DNA from: Tetracentron sinense
Taxonomy: Eukaryota; Streptophyta; Magnoliopsida; Trochodendrales; Trochodendraceae
DNA: 64,000 nt
Reading direction: 5' to 3'
Assembly: GCA_015143295.1 (NCBI GenBank)
Contig: CM026564.1
Location: forward strand, 13,132,416 to 13,196,415
Shown here: piece after piece, positions 35,761 to 45,683 of the stretch
Layout: the number at the start of each line of letters is the position of its first letter
Numbering within the stretch: position 1 is the first letter of the stretch
Program-made: the position numbers and the translations under genes
Notes under the pieces: generated by a model
What the model saw: only the letters and a program-made list of their open reading frames with translations
Databases searched by the model: none
Told to the model about the DNA's origin: nothing

Positions 35761-37229
35761 AGGCTAGTCCTACACCTGGCATACCTCAATGTGCTCATTA
35801 CTCAGTTCAAAAGAATCACCTTCAGCTACAGGTTCAGGACTCACAACAGATTTACCGATGCACTGGCCACTCTCGCCTCAATGGTTCAAATTCCCATAGG
35901 CATCATGCTCTGGCTCATTGAAATTCAACAACAAGATCAACCTACCTACTACCTTGAGATAGAAGAGGTTCCAAACAACAAGCCTTGGTATGCAAACATC
36001 AAGTAGTATCTGGATGACGGGGCTTTCCCTCTCAATGCCACCAAAATAAACTGACGGACAATCAGAAGACTAGCTATTCAGTTATTCCTCTCAGGAGAAA
36101 TTTTATACAAAAGATCATCAAACATGATTTGACTTAGATGCCTCGATGCCCATGAAGCTGTAAAGGTAATCAAAGAAGTTCACGGAGGAGCTTATGGCCC
36201 ACACATGAACGGGCTAATGCTATCAAAGAAGATACTCAGATTGAGCTAATACTAGTCTACAATGGAATCAGACTGTTGCTGACATGTACAGAAATGCCAC
36301 CAGTGCTAAATCTATGCTGATAAGATCAATGCACCGCCAATTATGCTGAACAACCTCATTGCTTTGTGGCCATTCTCAACTTGGGGTATCTACGTCATCG
36401 GGTCCATTGCCCCGAAAGCATCAAATAGACATCGATTCATCTTGGTAGTAATCGATAATTTCACCAAAAGGGTCGAGGCAGCCTCTTATGCTAATGTTAC
36501 TGCCTCATTGTTCAACATTTCCTAAAGAAGGATATCATCTGCCGATACGGTGTCCCATATGAGATGATAATAGATAATGCTCTCAATTTTTGTAAAAAGA
36601 GGATGACTGATCTCTACCAGAATTCAAAATACGGCATCACAATTTCACACCATACAGGCCACAGACCAATTGTGCAGTTGAAGCCGCCAATAAAAACATG
36701 AAGAAAATCATTGAGAAAATGACAACTAAATGCTCCGCCTAGCATGAGATACTCTCATACGCACTCATGACCTACAAAACGTCCATCCAAACCTCAACTG
36801 GAGAAACACCATTCCCTCTGGTTTATGGCATAGAAGCAGTCCTCCCTGTTGAAGTAGAAATTCGATCACTCGGGGTGCTAATAAAAGCAGAAATCTCTTT
36901 AGCAGAATGGGCATAAGCTCGCTACAAACAGCTGAATCTGATAGAAAAGAGGCGACTGAAAGGCATCAACCACTCTGAGGCCTACTAGAGGCTCATGGAT
37001 AGGGCATTCAACAAGAAAGTCCAGCCCCATAACATTGAAGTTAGCGATCTGGTTCTCTGAAAAATATTACCAAACTGTCCTGAACCAAGGGGCAAATTCA
37101 CCCCCAAAAATGAAGGCCCATACATTGTCTGAGAAAAATTCTCTGGTGACGCCCTTTGACTTGGACATATGGATGACAAAGACCTCCTAGATCCCGTTAA
37201 TATGGATAGTCAAACGGTACTACAGTTAG
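35761..37229 (+). pseudogene. Second RNase H tail and integrase of element B
   Basis: Resumes at the position equivalent to about 13878 of element A. TDALATLASMVQIPIGIML (about 35860), the zinc-finger part HGGAYGPHMNG ... CHQC (about 36180-36310), and the core WGIYVIGSIAPKASNRHRF (36343-36525). The first catalytic Asp is replaced by Tyr (GIYVIG versus GIDVIG). DNALNF (about 36567-36590) is uninterrupted, showing the pre-insertion state of the S2 site. The C-terminal part ends with KRYYS and TAG at 37227-37229. Multiple stops elsewhere. Confidence 0.8.
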
Positions 37230-38072
37230 GGTCTTGTCCGATAAGCGCTTTGCAGTCAAAGGTTCACCGGGAAAGGAGAGGAGGTCATCCTTGGCACACT
37301 CCCTCCATATCTCCAGTAATGTAATCCCCTTTCAAATCAATGAAATTTGCTAGTTAGCCCCTTAAGCCTAAAAACCTTTCTTTTAAAACACATCACCAGG
37401 GACACCCTCCCTCGCCATCTGTGGCATCAGCCTGAACTACGTCATGACCTGATCCTGCAAAGGGTACGTGGGCAACCTGAACTACCAGGTGCAGTCACCA
37501 TAAAATAAGCACTCTCGACAGAGTCGATCTCCACAAAGTATAAAATTTCTATCAAGGCAGAGCCAAAAATAGAAGTCGTAACATACTCAAATTTAGAGAC
37601 TCCTCACAGAGCCAATCTCTCCTAAATCTCTCCCCAAGCAGAACTAGCTCAACATCCCCCGCAGAGATGACCTCTCCCAGAATTCTTCTCAAAGGAGTCA
37701 GTCTCCCTCAAGTGATCCCCAAGTAGGGACAACCTCTCTTAATACTCCCCAGCCGAGTCTACCTCAAATGGAGAAGATCCCCATCAAATTTAGCCTCTGT
37801 TATAGAGGAAAATTCCCTAGTAGAGCAAGTCAACTGCAGCAGAAGCAATCATAGGGTATCCCAAACTTTGGTCCCCTAGCTTACATTTTGTCCCACTCTA
37901 AGTCCTCCTAGATCCTCTAGAAGTACGAGTGCAAGTGTTATATCACATTTACATCTTCAATGGAGTGTCATTCAGGGAAATGAAGAGAGAAGTTCTAGAT
38001 CCCCTAAAAATCGCGGGCGAGAGTGAAAACCAGCAACGGCCTCATTGCGTAAAAATTACACGACCCCAAACT
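37230..38072 (+). other. 3' UTR of element B, truncated
   Basis: Colinear with element A 17540-18500: the GCTAGTTAGCCCCTTAAGCC block, GGTACGTGGGCAACC, degenerate GAGACAACCTCTC dyads, and GCAACGGCCTCATTGCG. It breaks at fragment S4, so the 70-bp repeat region and PPT are missing. Confidence 0.75.
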
Positions 38073-38109
38073 TGTTAGACATATATGCCCACAAAAGCGA
38101 TTTCAGAAT
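38073..38109 (+). mobile_element. S4: 37-bp start of an S-family LTR
   Basis: TGTTAGACATATATGCCC followed by ACAAAAGCG matches the first bases of S2 (TGTTGGACATATATGCCC...CGAAAGC). It is cut off by L5. Short, hence moderate confidence. Confidence 0.65.
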
Positions 38110-39124
38110 TGTAGAGACCTGAATCTTTTTCATGTCTTTAATGCAAGTATTAGGGGTATAATAGTCTTTGTGATGTTTTAATATGTTTGTATTAGTATCT
38201 AATTGGTGTGGTGTGATCAAGGCTTAATCAAAGTTATAAAGAGAGGGATGCCTTAACATATCCTCAACTTTAGGAAGCTCTAGTTTTTATATCGCTTATC
38301 GGAATTGAGTGATTCTTAAACCATTAGAAAGGTATTCGAATCCTCTTCGAGGTTCATGTTTAATGTTTTTCCAGATTTTGAGTTTAAGCTATGTCAAAAG
38401 TGGGTTTTCCGATGTTTTGTCTTCTGAAATTTCAGACAAGTCAGTTTTAGGGCCTATTTAGACCATTAAAAACTCAGAATTAGGATTTGTCTATTAGTTA
38501 CAAAATTTTTCCCTTTTGTATGATGAGTTTAACGCAAGTTGAATCGTCAAAATCCGATTAGCAAGTCAAATGTTATGGTCAAAATACCAAAATGAAGAAA
38601 AAGGGCTACGATCTATCTTAAAGCAAGTGCGATCGATCGCATTCAGTCAAGTTCTGGGGGTTTGCTCTCGGGTCTAAGTGCGATAGATCACACCATATGT
38701 GCGATCGACCGCACTGGCACCCAATTTTCTCTTAAAACTATGTTTTTTGGGTTTTTAAACTCTAGGGACTATAAATAGGGGTCCTACTTCGAGGTTTTAG
38801 AGTATCCTACCCATTTCTAACCTAATTTGGTAAAGGAGAGGAGAGAACCTAGGGTTTTAAGGAAGAAATTGCTTGGAGATGAAGGAGATTTCGTGGGGAT
38901 TACAAGGAAAGCTTGGAGATCTTCCTCAAAGCTTCTTGTGAGCAATTTGGATCCAAGGGAAGGATCCTTAAAATCGATATATTATCTAAATCAACCCTAT
39001 TATGATGTTTTGTGAATGTTAGTATGATAGAAATAGAAATTAGATATGTTTTTCCCCAATATTACATGAATTAAGCTATTATAGATGGAAATGTGATTTA
39101 ATAATATGGATGGAATGTATGGAG
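38110..39124 (+). mobile_element. L5: 3'-truncated chromovirus-type LTR
   Basis: Starts TGTAGAGACCTGAATC and shares a long block with L6 (GATTCTTAAACCATTAGAA, CTCTTCGAGGTTCATG, the AAGTTGAATCGTCAAAATC block). A GATCGATC dyad array (38625-38725) is followed by TATAAATA at 38770-38777. It stops just before LTR4 begins at 39125; its 3' half, the rest of S4 and the end of element B are gone. The ORF at 38827-39015 is in the R/U5 part and has no recognisable domain. Confidence 0.8.
38625..38777 (+). promoter_or_regulatory. L5 dyad array followed by TATA box
   Basis: GTGCGATCGATCGCA, GTGCGATAGATCACAC and GTGCGATCGACCGCAC, then TATAAATA about 45 bp downstream of the last. Confidence 0.65.
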
Positions 39125-39176
39125 TGTAAGCTCCCAATTTTTATACCCCCTTAATCATAGTTAAACATTTTAACAA

Positions 39177-39440
39177 TGGTTAATCATTCTCTAACCCTAG
39201 GCCTAACCCTAGGTAGACCCCAGGTAAACCCTAGTCAAACCCTAGGTAAACTCTAGTTAAACCCTAGGCCTAACCCTAGAACAAACCTTGATCCCAGGTA
39301 AACCCTAGTCAAACTCTAGGCCTAACCCTAATCAAACCCTAGGCCTAACCCTAGAACAAACCCTGACCCCAGGTAAACCCTAGTCAAACCCTAGCCTAAC
39401 CCTAGGTAAACCATGGTAAACCCTAGTCTAACCCTAAGGC
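39177..39440 (+). repeat. Telomere-like TAAACCCTAG / TAACCCTAGG repeats in LTR4
   Basis: About twenty imperfect copies of AAACCCTAG, AACCCTAGG or close forms, mixed with CCCCAGGTAAAC. They resemble the plant telomere motif (CCCTAAA) but are degenerate and interspersed, within the U3 part of an LTR. Confidence 0.8.
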
Positions 39441-39639
39441 CCAAGAAACCCCAAAATCGAAGCCTAAAACATTTGTGGGCCCACATACCCTAAGACCTAT
39501 TGGTGTGGGGCCCAATACAAGAAATTTGAGAAATTTGAGAATGTCGGTAATGATATTACTGCCGTTTCTAATTATGGAAAATTTGTAGTGTGCAACAGGC
39601 CAATAGAGATAGGGTGTGGCTTGTTTTAGCAAAAAACTA

Positions 39640-39722
39640 GAAAATTACGGTAGATGTTCTACCCCCATTCCTGGTTTAGGCTAAACCAGGAATGGCGATA
39701 GATCATCTACTGCCATTGTCGG
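39640..39722 (+). repeat. Nested hairpin cluster upstream of the LTR4 TATA box
   Basis: Inner perfect dyad CCATTCCTGGTTTA / TAAACCAGGAATGG (39665-39695), with CGGTAGATGTTCTACC on its left and GATAGATCATCTACTG on its right as further dyads. It ends about 110 bp before TATATAAA (39832). Confidence 0.85.
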
Positions 39723-40504
39723 ATTTTTGCAAATTCGCAGCTGGCCCCCCTTTGCAGCACTCCAGCTCCGCCCCCACAGTGTTCTCAACCTTTCTCTTAA
39801 TCCCTAAAATGCCCTAGGTCCTCCATAACTCTATATAAACTCCCCTAGTTCATGCTTTAAGCCCACTCCAAAAATCCAGTAAAAAACCCCTGTTGGGATT
39901 CCGTTAGACCCACTCCAGCTCTTCCCAGCCTTATCTTCCACCCTGAGGTGATCCTTAGACCTTCCAAGAGCATTACCAAGCTACCCCAGGCCTGTCTTAG
40001 CCTTTGCACTGCCACCATGCACCACCCTCCTCCACTGTTAAAGCCGTAGCTGTAGGGTAGGCCTCCCTACCCCTTTTTTAATTTCTGTTGAGCATTGTAA
40101 GGCCCCTGTTCCTATTCCAGGTTCCATCTTTGTTATGTTATATTGCTGTTCAGCCTAAGGATAGGGGTCCCCCTACCTCTTCGTGGGTATAGGTGAACCC
40201 CCTTGAAGATTTAACCCCGAGTACAAGACCCTTGCTGCCTGACACCTGTAGAGCCCCAGACTTTTTCATGCTTAATACATGACACTTTCGTTGTCATCTT
40301 GCCTTTTTAAGAGGTATGATTAATAAATGAGGAAGAATTTGGAAATTTCAAAATGCCAGAATTGTTCCTCTTCGAAGTACGAACACAACGCAAGTTGAAT
40401 CGTCAAAATCGGACGAACGAGTCAAAAGATATGGCCAAAACAGTCTGTACCTGTAGGAAAACGTATACTGTGTGCATCCGTTGTACAGCTCACCACGGGT
40501 ACGT

Positions 40505-41420
40505 TGTACAACTCACCACGAGTTGCACTATTCACGCCACCACGAGTTTGCACTATTCACGCCACCACGAGTTGGCACTATTCATGGCACCACGAGTTGC
40601 ACTATTCACGCCACCACGAGTTTGCACTATTCACGCCACCACGAGTTGGCACTATTCAAGGCACCACGAGTTTGCACTATTCACGCCACCACGAGTTGCA
40701 CTATTCATGCCACCGCGAGTTTGCACTATTCACGCCACCACGAGTTTGCACTATTCACGGCACCACGAGTTGCACTATTCACGGCACCACGAGTTTACAC
40801 TATTCACGGCACCACGAGTTGCACTATTCACGCCACCACGAGTTTGCACTATTCACGCCACCACGAGTTGGCACTATTCATGGCACCACGAGTTGCACTA
40901 TTCACACCACCACGAGTTTGCACTATTCATGCCACCACGAGTTGGCACTATTCATGGCACCACGAGTTTGCACTATTCACGCCACCACGAGTTTGCACTA
41001 TTCACGCCACCACGAGTTGGCACTATTCATGGCACCACGAGTTGCACTATTCACGCCACCACGAGTTTGCACTATTCACGCCACCACGAGTTGGCACTAT
41101 TCATGGCACCACGAGTTGCACTATTCACGCCACCACGAGTTGGCACTATTTACAGCCACCACGAGTTGGCACTATTCACAGCACCACGAGTTGGCACTAT
41201 TCATGGCACCACGAGTTGCACTATTCACGCCACCACGAGTTGGCACTATTCACGCCACCACGAGTTGCACTATTCACGGCACCACGAGTTGGCACTATTC
41301 ATGCCACCACGAGTTGGCACTATTCACGCCACCACGAGTTGGCACTATTCACGCCACCACAAGTTGGCACTATTCATGGCACCACGAGTTGGCACTATTC
41401 ACAGCACAATGTGTTCAACA
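40505..41420 (+). repeat. 24-26 bp tandem array in L4, about 35 units
   Basis: Unit CACTATTCACGCCACCACGA+GTTGG, with variants GGCACC, ATGGCACC and GTTTG. Units of 24, 25 and 26 bp are mixed. The last units (CACAGCACAATGTGTTCAA) look like the L1 unit. Confidence 0.92.
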
Positions 41421-42360
41421 CTATTCACGGTCCTCGCGTCATTGCAGAAATCCCAGTAAGGGTATTACGGTCTTTTGGTCAGTTCACTCTTACCTTAAGA
41501 GTTTAACCCGAGCCTTTAGGGCTTCATTCGACACTTAGAGAGTTTGAGAGAATAGGAGAAAGGGGAGAAGGCGATTCCAACCTAGGGTTCCCATTTTGGA
41601 GAGAAATCAAAGGGTTTTGAAACCCTAGATCAACCTCCAGCCCATTTTTCTGCAAGATCAAGGCACAAACTCGTGAGGAGCATCTCCTCAAACTAGGGCA
41701 GCAGCTACACAGTCGTTTTGGAAAGGGGTTTCTTCCTCATTTCTTCAAGGTCGGTGCTTCTTACTACCCTCCTAGTTATAGTTCCTCCTTCCCCTTCTTT
41801 CCTCTTCATTTTCTTTCATTTACACATGTGCTATGAGATGGATGAATGGTAAATAGTAAATGGTAAATGGTGAATGGTGAATGGTGAATGGAGATGGGAT
41901 GGGCGATTGGATGCCAATGGTTGTGTGTGATGAACAAATGGGGAAGGGCATTGTTCCAATAATGAACGTACATGTATGATTTGAGTAAAACCCATCTAGA
42001 AAAGCATGTTGTAGGATAAATCCATAATGAACATACCATGTTTGATGAAATGCCAAGGTGAACACAGTGAGCTGAAAATCTGGAAATGCATGCCTAATAA
42101 ATTATGAATATTGCTAGGGACTATGATAGTGTGTTTTCCTGCTTTCCCATAATGCTATGAATATTACATTACTCAATCTTTGATGCTATATGTGTTGTGA
42201 AATTACCCAAATGTCATCTTTAAATTTGAATGCAAGTATGTACACGGTTCCCACGAGCACGGCATGCATGGCATGATTTATCGAGGTTTTCAAGAACATG
42301 GTTAGAGTTGGGACATATCCTACGATATGTTTTACCTCGCTTTTCACAAGAAGACAAGAA

Positions 42361-42515
42361 CCAACATTCCACGAGGGGTCTCCCCTCACTCACAAGTGCA
42401 TATCATGAAGAAGGGTCTCCCTTCCCTCGCAAGTGCATACATATCATAAAGAAGGGTCTCCCTTCCCTCGCAAGTGCATTGCATAAAGAAGGGTCTCCCT
42501 TCCCTCTCAAGGCAT
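42361..42515 (+). repeat. GAAGGGTCTCCCTTC unit array in L4
   Basis: About four units of 40-55 bp with AAGAAGGGTCTCCCTTCC and CTCGCAAGTGCAT. The dyad GAAGGG-TCT-CCCTTC is perfect in most units. Counterpart of 20965-21300 in L1. Confidence 0.85.
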
Positions 42516-42829
42516 CTCACAAGGACATCTCACAAGAATATCTCACAAGTTACATGATCACAAGCAAGCACGCATGACATGCATGACATGACACGACATA
42601 CAAGAATCAAGCAAGATAGACATGACAAGCTTTCAAGTACAAAAAGATATTTCAAGTCAAGTCAAGTGCACGATATTTCAAGAGGATTTATCAGTTTTCT
42701 ACGAATTACAAGCATGATTATAAACTGCTTTACTTCCTTGTATGATGTGAATTGTTTCCGTTTGACATATATGAATTGCTGCTGATTATGTATTGCTATT
42801 TCTACGCTATGATTGTTGGTTAGTATTTA

Positions 42830-42861
42830 GTACCCGCTGAGTATTCCATGCTCAGCCGTAC
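42830..42861 (+). repeat. Conserved 32-bp hairpin, copy in L4
   Basis: GTACCCGCTGAGTATTCC then ATGCTCAGCCGTAC. Confidence 0.8.
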
Positions 42862-44182
42862 TTCTTATGTCGGCAGGTTCTGAGGGAGCTGCTACCCCAT
42901 TTGATGTTTGTGCTCCTGGTCCATGGGTGGAAGAGGAGTACGCCGAGGAGCCTTTGGAGGAACCTCCCGTAGAGGGTTATCAGTAGGTGGTGATTAGATT
43001 CTGAGTGGTTTAGCTGTGGGTGAGATGAGAGTTAGATTCATGTATTTTGGCGGGCATGTCCGCACTTTCTTTTGGAGACTTTTTGTATAAACTTGGATTT
43101 GCGTATGTATATACATAGAGGTTTGGTAGTCTTCCGCTGTGCTATGTTAGAGTATGTTTCCGCTGTTTATATCCTCTATTGTATATGCTCTGTGGGTTTT
43201 GCAGGTTAGTTGTCAAGCAAGTCATGATTAGTCGTCCAAAGTTCACTCTAACTCCTAGGGTGGGTTTTGGGGCGCGACAGCACCTCCCCTTCCTCTCTGG
43301 AGGTCCCTTAGCTCATGAGGGTTCCCTTGGAGCAGTCCTGGCCTAAGCCCAGGGGGAGCAAATCGAAAATCTGGAAAATATCAAGAATGGCAGTAGAATA
43401 ATTACCGCAATTCCTGGACCCTCTCTATTATAGTAGCTTAACACCCAATTTGGTTGGGCCCTGGTCTATTCCAAGGCCATGGTTAGGTCCCTCAAACCAT
43501 TATCTATCTATCTTGGTCCTTCCAGGGTCATCAATGCTGCTTAACCATGGTTAAATCACCCAAAACTAGGAACTGGCATAATGGCGGTAGATACTCTACC
43601 GCCATTTCAGTATACCTTGTGCAGTGAGTTTAGGCCCACCTTTGGCCCAATCCAGACCATCTCTAGGGCCCACCCGTGTTCGTAAATCATGCTTATTCTT
43701 GAAATATCTTTTCGTGGTTTTAAAACTTGTTTGTCGTGTCTAAAACTTGTTTTGGTCTTATTCTTGTTCATGGGAATTATGCATGTCTTGTCTTGTCATG
43801 TTTGAAATCACACTTGTCTTGTCATGCTTGTCTTGACTTGCCTTGTCATGCTTAACTTGTGAGCCAGATGTTAGTGCTCTTATAGCGACTTATGAGCCGG
43901 ATACATAAGTATCCTTCAACGAAATATAGAAAACAACTTGTGAGCCAGATACGTAAGTATCCTTCAGCGAAATAGAAAAGGTGCACCAACATCCTTGACC
44001 GGCCCTATGTTTGACATTATCATGCTTGTTTTCTTATGAGCCAGATATGACATATCCTGAGATATGCCTTATCCTTGACCGGACCGATGTCCGGCTTTAT
44101 CATACTTATCTTGTTTTCTTGTGAGCTAGGTATGACATATCCGGGGATATGCTCTACCCTTGACCGGCCCAATGTCCGACTC

Positions 44183-44761
44183 TAAATAATCAGAGTGTAG
44201 AGCAGGAGCAAGAGCGTCAAATTTCAATTTAGGATAGGGTCGAGAGTGCCTCTGGAGCGTCGACATATATATAAATAATATTGTTTAGAAATTAAGGTTA
44301 TATTATTAAATACTAAGAATTAATAAATTTTAATCATAATCAAAAGTAGTTAAAAAGGACACAAAGATTGGGTGCGATTGTGATCGGGTGAGGTGAGTTC
44401 AATTGCAATTGGTGTGTGGTGAGAACCATGAGATCTCATTTATCTAATTAAAAAAAAAGAAAACAAAAGAAAAAGTAGTTGAAAAGACAAAAGCTTATGA
44501 CACAATTACTCACACAAATTACAAACAATTAATAAAAAGTAAAGAAAAATGATGAATGTGTCTTTTCACCAAATAGTTAAACAAATTTTAAGGGAAAAAA
44601 ATACGAAAACTGTCTTTTGACTTCCTTAGACGATTTAAAGTTTCAAACCGGCAGTTTGTAAATTGTAAAACCACACTCTACACACAGATCTGCTCTCAAA
44701 CTGTGAAAGCGAGGTTTGAGAGCGGGAGTTGAAAGGGAACGTGACGGTTTAGGTTACTAAG
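44183..44761. mobile_element. 579-bp insertion with 9-bp TSD GTCCGACTC
   Basis: Absent from the other LTR of element C, where the sequence runs GTCCGGCTTTATC. GTCCGACTC occurs at 44174-44182 and 44762-44770. The insert is AT-rich, begins TAAATAATCAGAG and ends GGTTACTAAG. Terminal inverted repeats are not obvious; an internal dyad (GCTCTCAAACT / AGGTTTGAGAGC) lies near 44692-44723. A 9-bp duplication would suit a Mutator-like non-autonomous element, but the class is unproven. Confidence 0.7.
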
Positions 44762-45683
44762 GTCCGACTCCGGCTTTATCATTCGTTTCGTAAATCACAT
44801 GTCTTGTTCTTGTTTTTTTTCTCATATATATATATATACTTAGAAAATATCGATTCATGCATGCATGCGTGCTTGTGTGCATCCATCGTGGTAATGTGAT
44901 GACATGAGAGATTCAAGGAATAGCACATAACATTTCAAAGCTTCTATAGTTAAATGAGGAATTAAGAAAACACATAGAGTAATTGATCAAAATTCACATG
45001 TAGGAAAACTCCACAATTTATACTTCTATAATCTTCATTAAATTCAGTAATTTCTCATTCATGCATTTCATCAAGCACATTGCATTCATCATTTACATGG
45101 TTGTTAAATTTAATTTTTCCTTGTCACACATTTCAACGAACATCAAGAGTGCGTGTATTATGAGTACATTGCCCTTCCATCATTTCCCATCACACAACAT
45201 CCATCACAATCACATGGCATCTAAGCACCTCAACCATCCATCCATTCTACACATCCATTACTATTTAGTTCATCTTATACATTTTAGGGAACCTTAGTTT
45301 ATTTCAAGAATTAGAAAATACAAGATCAAGCATAATCATTTCCAAAGGAAAAACCTAAGTCATTACTAAAGTAACTAGGAGGGTGTACTAACCTCTAAGA
45401 TTGGAGAGTAATTTGTGGGGACTTAAGAAAAGAGATCCAAGCTTGGTGAAGGAATTCCAACCTTGAAGAAGAAGATCCAAGCTCTCCCTTGATCACCCAA
45501 ACACTCCTTGAGCAAACCCTAGCTTCTTCCCTCTCTTCCTTCTCTAAAATCTCCAAATGTATATTTGAGGGTTTATGAAACCCTCAACCCATAAAATTTG
45601 GCTTACATAGAAAAAGGGGTAGTCAAATGACCATCCTACCCTTAAATATTTGGTAAAATAGACCAAAATGGTAAATTTTCAGG

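Larger units (their letters stand above)
40247..43279 (+). mobile_element. L4: solo chromovirus-type LTR, 3033 bp
   Basis: Starts TGTAGAGCCCCAGAC and ends GGGGCGCGACA. Flanks ACACC (40242-40246) and GCACC (43280-43284) are a TSD with one mismatch. Same subfamily as L1. It contains the conserved AAGTTGAATCGTCAAAATC block (about 40390), a 0.9-kb tandem array, GAAGGGTCTCCCTTC units and the 32-bp hairpin. Long forward ORFs of 344-368 codons at 40353-41538 exist only because the repeat unit lacks stops in all three frames. Confidence 0.92.
39125..43675 (+). mobile_element. LTR4: Tat-type LTR, split by L4 and cut off by element C
   Basis: Segments 39125-40246 and 43280-43675. Starts TGTAAGCTCCC like LTR3. 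It contains telomere-like repeats, a nested hairpin region, TATATAAA at 39832-39839, and after L4 the AATATCAAGAATGGCAGTAG block and a perfect hairpin at 43580-43606. It ends at the junction with element C's left LTR, so its U5 and any following PBS are lost. Formally the 3' LTR of element B, although divergent from LTR3. Confidence 0.8.

Noticed and set aside
39177-39440. True telomere or chromosome end
   Set aside because: Repeats are degenerate and interspersed, lie inside an LTR and are followed by normal retrotransposon sequence.
40505-41420. CRISPR array
   Set aside because: Direct repeats are contiguous without unique spacers and lie in a plant LTR.
40353-41538. Three overlapping forward ORFs of 344-368 codons
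   Set aside because: They coincide with the 24-26 bp tandem array of L4, whose unit lacks stop codons in every frame; the peptides are simple repeats.
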